Assembly (NCBI GenBank): GCA_051986465.1
Contig: JBPYFB010000611.1
Span: 1 to 30,010 of the forward strand
DNA: 30,010 nt
From: DATEJJ01 sp051986465
Lineage (GTDB): Bacteria > Actinomycetota > Actinomycetes > Mycobacteriales > Micromonosporaceae
Direction: 5' to 3'
How positions within the stretch are numbered: position 1 is the first letter of the stretch; every line of letters starts with the position of its first letter. The notes under the pieces were generated by a model. It did not search any database. It was not told the origin of the DNA and was given only the letters and a program-made list of their open reading frames with translations. Positions 1 to 6,450 of this stretch are shown here, one piece after another. A program made the position numbers and the translations under genes.

Positions 1-326
1 AGCGTCGCGACGGCCCACGCGAGCGGCACCGAGAGCGCGGCCACGGCGGCGGCGCGCAGCAGGCCGGGGCGCAGCGCCTGGCGCAGCAGCGGATCGCGCA
101 CAGGTACGTGCGAACCCGCCACGAACATGACGAGCGCGAAGCCGATGTCGGCGAGGAACGTGAACGTGTGCTCGCTGGCGTGCAGTACGCCCAGCCCGGT
201 GCTGCCCAGCGCGACACCGGCGAGCAGCTCGCCGAGCACCACCGGTACCCGCCAGCGGCGCGCTCCGGCCAGCACCGGGCCGAGCAGCGCCACCGCCGAG
301 ATCAGCGCGAGCGTCGCCAACGTCAT
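1..326 (-). CDS. Cation:proton antiporter, CPA2/KefB type (N-terminal part only)
   Basis: Only about 108 N-terminal residues lie in the window; the gene runs off the left edge. The visible protein begins MTLATLALISAVALLGPVLAG and is almost wholly hydrophobic, with about three membrane helices. The stretch VPVVLGELLAGVALGSTGLG followed by LADIGFALVMFVAG is the usual start of monovalent cation/proton antiporters of the CPA2 (Na+/H+ exchanger, KefB) family, in which an extended helix pair forms the ion path. The family exchanges Na+ or K+ for H+ across the cell membrane; substrate and regulation cannot be judged from this fragment. The ATG at 324-326 has an AGG directly before it but no well-spaced ribosome site. 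The gene is divergent from the oxidoreductase at 460 across a 133-nt gap. Confidence 0.8.
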   Translation of the reverse strand, partial: MTLATLALISAVALLGPVLAGARRWRVPVVLGELLAGVALGSTGLGVLHASEHTFTFLADIGFALVMFVAGSHVPVRDPLLRQALRPGLLRAAAVAALSVPLAWAVAT

Positions 327-447
327 CCTGCGATCTTGCCATCGGTCGCCGGTCACCCATCGGCTGATCGCCACCGGCCGGCCGATCGGCGCCCGCTGAT
401 TGCGGCCCGAGGTGCGGCATTGGTAGGCACAGGCACGACAGACGCGT

Positions 448-453
448 TACGGT
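448..453 (+). promoter_or_regulatory. Candidate -10 box for a leaderless oxidoreductase mRNA
   Basis: TACGGT fits the actinobacterial -10 pattern TANNNT and ends six bases before the GTG at 460. That GTG has no convincing ribosome site. Transcription would then start at or next to the start codon, giving a leaderless mRNA, which is common in actinobacteria. No good -35 box is visible at the right distance, so this is inference from spacing alone. Confidence 0.35.
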
Positions 454-459
454 ACGGAT

Positions 460-1314
460 GTGGACATAGGCATCGGACTTCCCAACACTCTGCCCGTCGG
501 TGGGTCGGTCGTCGTCGATTGGGCGCGCCGGGCGGAGGAGCGCGGGTTTCGCGCGCTCGCCACGATCGACCGCATCGTGTACCCGACGTACGACTCGCTG
601 AGCGTGCTCGCCGTGGCCGCCGGTGCGACCTCGCGAATCGGCCTGTTCACCAACATCCTGCTGGCACCGCTGTACCCGCCGGTCTGGCTGGCCAAGGCGA
701 CCGCCACCATCCATGAGACCTCGGGCGGGCGGCTGACGCTCGGCGTCGGCGTGGGCGGCCGCCCGGACGACTTCGCGGCGATGGACCGGCCGCTTTCGCG
801 GCGCGGCAAGCTGACCGACGAGACGCTGGATCTCCTGGACCGTGCCTGGGCGGGGGAGAGCGTGACCGGGGACGAGTTCGGCGTGGTGCCCGAGGCGTCC
901 GCGGGCAAGCCGGTACCGGTACTCATCGGCGGCACCTCCGACGCGGCGCTTCGCCGGGTCGTCGCGCACGGCGACGGCTGGACGTCGGGCGGCGGCGGCC
1001 CCGCGATGGCGGCCCCGATGGTGGAGAAGGTACGCCGGGCGTGGCGCGAGGCGGGTCGGGACGGGGAGCCGCGCATCGCCGCGCTGGCCTACTTCGGCCT
1101 GGGCGACGAGGAGGCCTCGCGGGCGTCGCTGCGCCGGTACTACGCGTTCGCCGAGGGCTACGTGGACATGGTCGTCGAATCCGCGGCCCGCTCGGTCGGC
1201 GCGGTGCGCGACCTCGTGAAACAGTTTGAGGACGCGGGCTTCACGGAGCTGGTACTCGACCCCACGATCCCGTCGATCGACGAGGTGGACCGCCTAGCCG
1301 ACGCGGTGCTGTAG
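460..1314 (+). CDS. LLM-class flavin/F420-dependent oxidoreductase
   Basis: This 284-residue protein belongs to the luciferase-like monooxygenase (bacterial luciferase TIM-barrel) superfamily. It begins MDIGIGLPN, the usual first strand, followed by WARRAEERGFRALATIDRI. It also has GLFTNILLAPLYPPVWLAK, then HETSGGRLTLGVGVGGR, which in relatives forms the phosphate-binding part of the cofactor site, and PVLIGGTSDAALRRV, the typical late barrel strand. Members use reduced FMN or F420; in an actinomycete F420 is likely, but the sequence does not settle it and the substrate is unknown. GTG at 460 is chosen because the ATG two bases upstream is in another frame that stops at once. The next gene, also of an F420-associated family, starts 8 bases after the stop, so the two are probably co-transcribed. 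Confidence 0.85.
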   Translation: MDIGIGLPNTLPVGGSVVVDWARRAEERGFRALATIDRIVYPTYDSLSVLAVAAGATSRIGLFTNILLAPLYPPVWLAKATATIHETSGGRLTLGVGVGGRPDDFAAMDRPLSRRGKLTDETLDLLDRAWAGESVTGDEFGVVPEASAGKPVPVLIGGTSDAALRRVVAHGDGWTSGGGGPAMAAPMVEKVRRAWREAGRDGEPRIAALAYFGLGDEEASRASLRRYYAFAEGYVDMVVESAARSVGAVRDLVKQFEDAGFTELVLDPTIPSIDEVDRLADAVL

Positions 1315-1321
1315 GCGGGGC

Positions 1322-1732
1322 GTGGAGGAGGCCGAGGCGCGGCGCCGGTTCGCCGCGGCGCGCGTCGCCACACTGGCCACATTGGACGGTACGGGTGCGG
1401 CGCAGCTCGTACCGGTAGTTTTCGCGGTCGACGGTACGGTCGTGTGGAGCGCGACGGACGGCAAGCCGAAGCGGGGCACGGCGTTGCGCCGGTACGCGAA
1501 CGTACGGCGCGACCCGCGGGTGAGCCTGCTCGTGCAGCACTGGGACGAGGCGTGGGACGCGCTGTGGTGGGTACGCGCGGAGGGGAGTGCCGCGGTCGTC
1601 ACCGATGAGTCCACTGTGGAGCATGTGGTGCGCCTGCTGCGTGACAAGTACTCCCAGTACCGCACGGTCGAGGTGGGCGGACCGCTCCTCCAGGTAACCG
1701 TACGCGCCTGGCGCGGCTGGTCGGCTACCTAG
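1322..1732 (+). CDS. PPOX-class F420-dependent oxidoreductase (TIGR03668-like)
   Basis: A 136-residue protein with the split beta-barrel of the pyridoxamine-5'-phosphate-oxidase-like superfamily. The start EEAEARRRFAAARVATLATL, the strand AQLVPVVFAVDG, the TDGKPKRG turn and the end YSQYRTVEVGG...VTVRAWRGWSA resemble the actinobacterial group annotated as PPOX-class F420-dependent enzymes (TIGR03668). Related proteins bind F420 or FMN and reduce small organic substrates; the substrate here is unknown. The GTG at 1322 directly follows GGCGGGG and lies 8 bases after the preceding stop, so translation is probably coupled to the luciferase-like gene. That pairing suggests a shared cofactor, which is inference. 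Confidence 0.85.
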   Translation: MEEAEARRRFAAARVATLATLDGTGAAQLVPVVFAVDGTVVWSATDGKPKRGTALRRYANVRRDPRVSLLVQHWDEAWDALWWVRAEGSAAVVTDESTVEHVVRLLRDKYSQYRTVEVGGPLLQVTVRAWRGWSAT

Positions 1733-1746
1733 AGCGAACCGCCCGG

Positions 1747-1827
1747 CTCCGGCGCTGTTGAGTTGATCCGGCGCCGTTGATGATCCGGCGCTGTTGAGTT
1801 GATCCGGCATGCCCGTCGTGATCCGGC
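1747..1827 (+). repeat. Five-unit 17-19 bp direct-repeat array upstream of peroxidase gene
   Basis: The core TGATCCGGC begins at 1764, 1781, 1800 and 1819, with a partial unit (CTCCGGC) at 1747, giving spacings of 17, 17, 19 and 19 bp. Within the array a 25-bp block at 1748-1772 recurs exactly at 1784-1808. It sits just after the PPOX stop and about 135 bp before the peroxidase start. It could be an array of regulator sites or a replication-slippage product. Confidence 0.8.
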
Positions 1828-1961
1828 ATGGCCATCGTCATCCAGTCGGCCGGAAATCCCCTAGGGGGCTGTCCGAACTTGCGGAAGTTTTCCGAGAATT
1901 GACCTTCGTCTATCAGTACCAGCGCCGTCCCGTGCAGGTATCCGAACGAAAGGTGCTCCCA

Positions 1962-3512
1962 ATGACAGCGAAACATCCCCCGGACGACCGGAAGCTTCAC
2001 TTTAGCCGGCGGTCGCTCCTGGGCGGTGTCGGTGCCGGGGCCGCGGGTGCCACGGTGCTCGCGGCCGCGTCGCCCGCGGCCGCGGCCACGGCCGCGATCA
2101 CTCCGGCCGACCGGTTCGGCCGGATGTTCCCCGACCTTCCGCCGTTCGTCGTCCCGGCGGACGACCGGCGCCGCGCCGCGCTCTCCGACATCGGCAAGCT
2201 CGGCGGCCTGCTCGACGCGAAGGACAACCTCGCGGCTGGGCCGGTAAACCTGATCACAGACCCCAACGAACTGCTCGTCAACCGCGACAACCCGACGCAC
2301 ACGGCCGGTACCACGTTCTTCGGCCAGTTCCTCGACCACGACATGACCTTCGACACCACCTCCCCGTTGGGCATTCCCACCGTGCCGGAGAACTCGCCCA
2401 ACTCGCGTACGCCCGCCTTCGACCTCGACTCCGTCTACGGCGGCGGCCCGGTCGCGAGCCCCGTGCTGTACCAGTCGGACATGGTGAAACTGCGCATCGA
2501 GAACGGCGGACTCTTCGAAGACCTGCCCCGGTCGAGCAACGGTACGGCGATCATCGCCGACCCGCGCAACGACGAGAACCTGATGATCGCCGGCCTGCAG
2601 GCGGCTTTCATCCTGTTCCACAACGCCGTTGTGGACATGCTGCGTGCCCAGGGGGTACCCGCCGCCAGCCAGTTCGCCCAGGCGCAGCAACTGGTGCGGT
2701 GGCACTACCAGTGGATCATCCTGCACGAGTTCCTGCCGCTGATCATCGGCCAGTCGGTGGTGAACGACATCCTCACCGGCGGGCGGAAGTGGTACAAGCC
2801 CGAGCCCGGCCCCGCGTTCATACCCGTCGAGTTTCAGGGTGGCGCGTACCGTTTCGGCCACAGCATGGTGCGCCCCTCGTACCGGGCCAACCTCGCCGGC
2901 AACCCAGACGGCAGCCCGTTCTTCGGCATGGTCTTCGACCCGGCCGGCCAGAACCAGACCGACCCGGTCGACCTGCGCGGCGGGCGCCGGGCGCGGCGGC
3001 GCTTCATCGGCTGGCAGACGTTCTTCGACTTCGGTGACGGCCAGGTGAAGCGCAACAAGCGGATCGACCGGAAGATATCGACGCCGCTGTTCCAGCTACC
3101 GCTGGCCGCCATTGCGAGCGGCGACCCGCCGACCGCGCTGCCGCAGCGCAACCTGTTGCGCTCGATGACCTGGAGCGTCCCGGCCGGGCAGCGCATCGCG
3201 CAGGTGATGGGCGCGCCAATGCTCCACCTTCAGGAGTTGGCCGACTACGGCGTCGCGCTGGAGAACCAGACACCGGTGTGGTACTACGTGCTGGCCGAGG
3301 CCGAGATGCTCGCCGACGGCCTCACCCTCGGTCCGGTCGGCGGCCGCATCGTCGGCGAGGTGTTCATCGGCCTGCTCCAGCTCAGCCCGACCTCGTACCT
3401 GCGCGCCCAGCCGGGTTGGCGGCCGACGCTGCCCAGCCGGACGCCGGGGACCTTCGTCATGACCGACCTCTTGCGCTTGGCCCGGGTGGATCCGGCGAGT
3501 CGCGGCCAGTGA
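1962..3512 (+). CDS. Tat-exported haem peroxidase, animal-peroxidase superfamily
   Basis: A 516-residue protein of the animal haem peroxidase family (peroxidase/cyclooxygenase superfamily). The frame is open from 1809, but ATG 1962 is preferred: AAAGG ends 8 bases before it, and the protein then starts with a clean Tat signal peptide (SRRSLLGG at residues 15-22, hydrophobic stretch, ASPAAA). The distal site is clear as FGQFLDHDMTF (His126). HNAVVDML and HEFLPLIIG follow, and YRFGHSMVRPSYR (His300) is the likely proximal haem ligand. Family members use H2O2 to oxidise halides or organic substrates; the export signal places this one outside the cell or on the wall. The substrate cannot be told. 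The gene ends three bases before the converging dehydrogenase gene. Confidence 0.9.
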   Translation: MTAKHPPDDRKLHFSRRSLLGGVGAGAAGATVLAAASPAAAATAAITPADRFGRMFPDLPPFVVPADDRRRAALSDIGKLGGLLDAKDNLAAGPVNLITDPNELLVNRDNPTHTAGTTFFGQFLDHDMTFDTTSPLGIPTVPENSPNSRTPAFDLDSVYGGGPVASPVLYQSDMVKLRIENGGLFEDLPRSSNGTAIIADPRNDENLMIAGLQAAFILFHNAVVDMLRAQGVPAASQFAQAQQLVRWHYQWIILHEFLPLIIGQSVVNDILTGGRKWYKPEPGPAFIPVEFQGGAYRFGHSMVRPSYRANLAGNPDGSPFFGMVFDPAGQNQTDPVDLRGGRRARRRFIGWQTFFDFGDGQVKRNKRIDRKISTPLFQLPLAAIASGDPPTALPQRNLLRSMTWSVPAGQRIAQVMGAPMLHLQELADYGVALENQTPVWYYVLAEAEMLADGLTLGPVGGRIVGEVFIGLLQLSPTSYLRAQPGWRPTLPSRTPGTFVMTDLLRLARVDPASRGQ

Positions 3513-3515
3513 CCT

Positions 3516-4868
3516 TCATTCCTTCCACAAAGTCAGCGATCGCTTGAAGATGCCGGCGAGGTCGACCTCGGTCACCGGCCGGGGCGCGGTCGCCAGGAGC
3601 CGCTGCTGTTTGAGGCTTCCGGCGACGAGCGCGTCGAGGTCGGCCTCGCCGTAGCCGATCGCACCGATCCCGTTGGGCATGCCGATGTCCCGCATCAGTC
3701 CGACGAGCACCTCGGGCAACACGTCGGGGCCGTCGGCAGCAGCCTCCACAGAGGAGGTCGCACCGTCCACAGAGGAGGTCACGCCGTCCACAGAGGAGGG
3801 TGTCCCGTCCACAGAGGAGGGTGCGAGCAGTCGCGCGGCGCGCAGGTGCCGTTCCGGCTGCGCCGGGAAGGTGAACCGGAACGACTCCGGCGCGGTCAGC
3901 GCGACCGCCATGCCGTGCGGTACCAGCGGTTCGCTGTCCGGGTACCCGTCCGGGCGGAAGTCCCGTACGCCGCCGGCGATCGGGTACGCGTTGGCGTGCG
4001 GGATGTGTACCCCCGCGTTGCCGAAGCCGAGGCCGGCGAAGGTGGCGGCCATCGCCATGTCGGTACGCGCCCGCACGTCCGAGCCGTCGGCCACGGCCTC
4101 GCGCAGCGAACCCGCGAGCAACCCGAGCGCGCGCTCGGACCACATGTCGGCGATCGGGTTCGCGCCACAGTACGGGACGCGCTGCTCGGGTGCCTTGCGG
4201 TCGAAGGCGCGGTACGGCTTGGCCGTGTAGCTCTCCAGCGCGTGGAAGAGGATGTCGAGCCCGCTCGCGGCGGTGACCTGCGCCGGCTGGGTCAGGCACA
4301 GCAGCGGGTCGACGACGGCGAGCCGCGGGCGCAGCGAGGCGTGGCTGATCCCGGTCTTCACCTTGAGGTCGAGGACGTCCAGGACGCAGATGGTCGTGCT
4401 CTCCGAGCCGGTACCGGTGGTGGTCGGCACGGCGACCAATGGCTTGAGCGGCTGGCTCGGCGCCTGACCCGCGCCGACCGGGGCGTTGACGTAGTCCATG
4501 AGATCGCCGGGGTTGGTGCTCAACAGGTTCACCGCCTTGGCGGGGTCGATGCTCGATCCGCCGCCGACCGCCACGAACGCATCCCACGGTCCCGACTCCC
4601 GTGCCGAGGCGGCGGCGGAGCGCAGCGAGGCATCGGTGGGCTCGACGTGTACGGCGGAGAAGAGCACGGCTTCGATCCCGTACCGCCTGATGCCCTCGGC
4701 CACCCGCTCGGGTGAGCCGGTCGCGGCCACCCGGGGGTCGGTGATGACCAGGACCCGCCGGGCGCCGTACCGGCGCAGGTCGTACCCGATCTCCTCGGCG
4801 GCGCCGGCGCCGAACTTGAGCTCTGGCGCGGCGTAGGTGAAGACGGTCTCCAGCCGCGGTTCAGTCAT
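3516..4868 (-). CDS. Iron-containing alcohol dehydrogenase, hydroxyacid-oxoacid transhydrogenase type
   Basis: A 450-residue group III (iron-dependent) alcohol dehydrogenase. The NAD-binding signature GGGSSIDPAKA is at residues 102-112, VPTTTGTGSES at 148-156, and likely metal ligands occur in DILFHALE (Asp205, His209), GVHIPHANAYP (288-296) and PHGMAV (318). Length and the segments GNAGVHIPHANAYPIAGG and GIGAIGYGEADLDALVAG match the ADHFE1/HOT subgroup, which moves hydride between 4-hydroxybutyrate-type hydroxyacids and oxoacids such as 2-oxoglutarate. The exact substrate is inferred from the subgroup. AAAGGGAGCGGCGG precedes the ATG. Residues 350-377 are a low-complexity insert encoded by four 21-bp tandem repeats, lying between a helix of the metal domain and its C-terminal helices. 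The thioesterase gene lies upstream on the same strand, 30 bases away. Confidence 0.9.
   Translation of the reverse strand: MTEPRLETVFTYAAPELKFGAGAAEEIGYDLRRYGARRVLVITDPRVAATGSPERVAEGIRRYGIEAVLFSAVHVEPTDASLRSAAASARESGPWDAFVAVGGGSSIDPAKAVNLLSTNPGDLMDYVNAPVGAGQAPSQPLKPLVAVPTTTGTGSESTTICVLDVLDLKVKTGISHASLRPRLAVVDPLLCLTQPAQVTAASGLDILFHALESYTAKPYRAFDRKAPEQRVPYCGANPIADMWSERALGLLAGSLREAVADGSDVRARTDMAMAATFAGLGFGNAGVHIPHANAYPIAGGVRDFRPDGYPDSEPLVPHGMAVALTAPESFRFTFPAQPERHLRAARLLAPSSVDGTPSSVDGVTSSVDGATSSVEAAADGPDVLPEVLVGLMRDIGMPNGIGAIGYGEADLDALVAGSLKQQRLLATAPRPVTEVDLAGIFKRSLTLWKE
3745..3820 (-). repeat. Four 21-bp in-frame tandem repeats inside the dehydrogenase gene
   Basis: The plus-strand core TCCACAGAGGAGG starts at 3745, 3766, 3787 and 3808, an exact 21-bp period. 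Read in the gene direction it encodes seven-residue units of the type (P/T)SSVDGx at residues about 350-376 of the dehydrogenase. Because the period is a multiple of three, copy-number change keeps the frame open. Confidence 0.95.
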
Positions 4869-4880
4869 CCGCCGCTCCCT

Positions 4881-4911
4881 TTAGTCCGTTGCTCTGGCTT
4901 AGTCCGTTGCT
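4881..4911 (-). repeat. 18-bp tandem duplication across thioesterase stop codon
   Basis: TTAGTCCGTTGCT occurs at 4881-4893 and again at 4899-4911. In the gene direction, the copy at 4899-4911 encodes the thioesterase ending Ala-Thr-Asp-stop. The downstream copy repeats that end outside the gene and runs into the AAAGGGAG ribosome site of the dehydrogenase. Confidence 0.85.
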
Positions 4912-5351
4912 ATGGCGCGGGTCAGCTGCTCCAGCGCGGCGCGGATCTCCTCCGGTATGGGTACGGGCCGCCGAGTGGCCGGGTCCACGTACACGTGCGC
5001 GAAGCGCCCGACGGCGGCGGGCTCCTCGGCGTGCTCGCCGAACAGCGCCAGCTCATACACGACGCTGGAGGTGCCCAGCCGTTCCAGCCGGATGCCCGCG
5101 GTGACGGTCTCGGGGAAGCGCAGTTCGGCGAAGTACCGGCAGCCGGTCTCCACGACGAGACCGATCGCGGGCAGGGTCCGGATGTCGGTGCCGCTCGCCT
5201 CGATGAGCCAGCCGTTGACCGCGGTGTCGAACATCAGGTAGTGCACGGCGTTGTTGATGTGGCCGTACACGTCATCGTCGGACCAGCGGGTGGGCAGCGA
5301 TCGGAGCACGGGAAAGTCGTCACGTCTCAGGTCTCGTGCCGCATCGTTCAC
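4899..5351 (-). CDS. Acyl-CoA thioesterase, 4HBT hotdog fold
   Basis: A protein of about 150 residues with a single hotdog domain of the 4-hydroxybenzoyl-CoA thioesterase type. The motif RWSDDDVYGHINNAVHYLMF contains the usual W-D-D-x-GH-NN active-site helix start, and VETGCRYFAELRFPETV and GRFAHVYVDPATRRPVPIP are the typical later strands. Such enzymes hydrolyse acyl-CoA thioesters in the cytoplasm; chain-length preference cannot be read. The frame stays open far upstream (to 6461), but that region lies opposite the ArsR and SRPBCC genes and has no domain similarity. GTG 5351 is therefore taken as the start, although AAGG touches it, so the start is uncertain. It lies 30 bp upstream of the dehydrogenase and is probably co-transcribed with it. 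Confidence 0.85.
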   Translation of the reverse strand: MNDAARDLRRDDFPVLRSLPTRWSDDDVYGHINNAVHYLMFDTAVNGWLIEASGTDIRTLPAIGLVVETGCRYFAELRFPETVTAGIRLERLGTSSVVYELALFGEHAEEPAAVGRFAHVYVDPATRRPVPIPEEIRAALEQLTRAIATD

Positions 5352-5419
5352 CCTTGACAGCCTGCCACGTTCGCCCGTCGGCGCCTCCCGGGTCACCGTG
5401 CAGCCCCGCACCGACCGGC

Positions 5420-5481
5420 TTGACAGGTGCCTGGCGCGGGTACACGATAAACCTGTTGGTTGATTAACCGAAGGGTTGATT
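5420..5481 (+). promoter_or_regulatory. Candidate promoter and operator of the arsR-type operon
   Basis: TTGACA at 5420-5425 is an exact -35 box. Seventeen bases later CACGAT (5443-5448) could serve as a weak -10. Just downstream lies GGTTGATTAACC (5458-5469), with inverted arms GGTT/AACC, and GGTTGATT recurs at 5474-5481, 16 bp after its first copy at 5458-5465. Sites over the start point fit autorepression by an ArsR-family protein. This is inference. Confidence 0.5.
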
Positions 5482-5484
5482 GCG

Positions 5485-5847
5485 ATGGCAGAGGACCAGC
5501 TCAGCGCGACCTTCGCCGCCCTGGCCGATCCGACCCGCCGGGCCATCCTGGCCCGGCTCGCCACGGCCGGCGAGGCCACCGTCAACGACCTCGCCGAGCC
5601 GTTCGACATCAGCCTGCAGGCGATCTCCAAGCACCTGAAGGTGCTGGAGCGCGCCGGCCTGATCACCCGCGGCCGCGACGCGCAGTTTCGGCCCTGCCGG
5701 CTGCAGCCGGCGCCGCTGCTGACGGCGGCCGCATGGATCGAGTCGCATCGACAGCTCTGGGAGCACAGGCTCGACCGCTTCGGCGAGCAACTCAAGCAAG
5801 TCCAACGGGCAGAGCGAATCCGACAGGAAGGAAGGAAAGGGCGATGA
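5485..5847 (+). CDS. ArsR-family winged-helix transcriptional regulator
   Basis: A 120-residue helix-turn-helix protein. LSATFAALADPTRRAILARL is the classic ArsR start, and DLAEPFDISLQAISKHLKVLERAGLI, with its SKHLKVL recognition helix, is the DNA-reading segment. The winged part is RGRDAQFRPCRL. There is no metal-binding CxC motif, so it belongs to the non-metal subgroup that is typically paired with an SRPBCC (AHSA1) protein, as here. ATG 5485 is chosen because AAGGG (5471-5475) lies nine bases before it; TTG 5476 would add only three residues. Its stop overlaps the next start in an ATGA. It probably represses its own operon through the GGTTGATT sites just upstream. Confidence 0.92.
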   Translation: MAEDQLSATFAALADPTRRAILARLATAGEATVNDLAEPFDISLQAISKHLKVLERAGLITRGRDAQFRPCRLQPAPLLTAAAWIESHRQLWEHRLDRFGEQLKQVQRAERIRQEGRKGR

Positions 5848-6314
5848 CCGAGACAGCATTCGTGGTACCGCAGGGCAAGCAGGAGGTCGTCACCACGCGG
5901 GTCTTCGACGCACCGCGGGATCTCGTCTTCCGGACGTTCACCGATCCGAAGCTGGTACCGGAGTGGTGGGGACCGCGGGACCTGACGACAATCGTCGACG
6001 AGATGGACGTACGCCCGGGCGGCAAGTGGCGCTTCTGCCACGAGGAACCCGACGGTACGGTGTACGGCTTCCACGGGGTGTACCACGACGTCACGCCGCC
6101 GGAGCGACTGGTCTACACGTTTGAATTCGAGGGCGTACCGGGCCACTGCCTCCTCGAGACGGTGACGTTCGAGGAGGTGGACGGCGGCACCCGGATCACC
6201 CAGCAGGCGGTGTTCCAGACGATCGAGGATCGCGACGGGATGGTCGCCTCCGGGATGGAGTCCGGGGCCCGGCAGACCATGGAGCGCCTCGGCGAACTCC
6301 TGCAGCGCCTGTGA
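5844..6314 (+). CDS. SRPBCC (AHSA1/START-like) domain protein
   Basis: A 156-residue protein of the Bet v1/START-like helix-grip fold, AHSA1 branch. Diagnostic segments are TTRVFDAPRDLVFRTFTDP near residue 20, VPEWWGP, then DVRPGGKWRF, GVYHDVTPPERLVYTFE, and a C-terminal amphipathic helix ending SGARQTMERLGELLQRL. The fold makes a deep hydrophobic cavity for a small ligand, and some relatives bind or modify lipophilic compounds; the ligand is unknown. GGAAGGAAAGG provides a strong ribosome site inside the end of the ArsR gene, and the ATGA overlap implies coupled translation. The pair is a very common ArsR/SRPBCC unit. Confidence 0.92.
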   Translation: MTETAFVVPQGKQEVVTTRVFDAPRDLVFRTFTDPKLVPEWWGPRDLTTIVDEMDVRPGGKWRFCHEEPDGTVYGFHGVYHDVTPPERLVYTFEFEGVPGHCLLETVTFEEVDGGTRITQQAVFQTIEDRDGMVASGMESGARQTMERLGELLQRL

Positions 6315-6337
6315 TGTGCGGCTGGTGACGGATGCGG

Positions 6338-6389
6338 GGGAGGCGGTCGCGGGACGCCGGTCGTTGGCGGTGGTCGCGGCACGCCTCCC
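6338..6389 (+). other. Long-loop inverted repeat after SRPBCC gene
   Basis: GGGAGGCG (6338-6345) is followed 36 bases later by its exact complement CGCCTCCC (6382-6389), 24 bases after the SRPBCC stop. It could end transcription, but the loop is long and there is no T-run. It lies in the 136-nt gap before the next gene, where nothing else was recognised. Confidence 0.25.
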
Positions 6390-6450
6390 GCCCCCTCGTG
6401 CTCGGTGCGGTTGGTTACGATGCTGAGCGAATGCGCGGGGAGGTCGGCAA

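Noticed and set aside
1747..1827. Possible small CRISPR array
   Set aside because: Units are 17-19 bp with spacers of only 8-10 bp that themselves resemble each other; no cas genes are nearby.
1725..2861. Minus-strand open frame of 378 codons opposite the peroxidase
   Set aside because: The peroxidase on the plus strand has a signal peptide, ribosome site and conserved haem motifs; the opposite frame shows only shadow composition.
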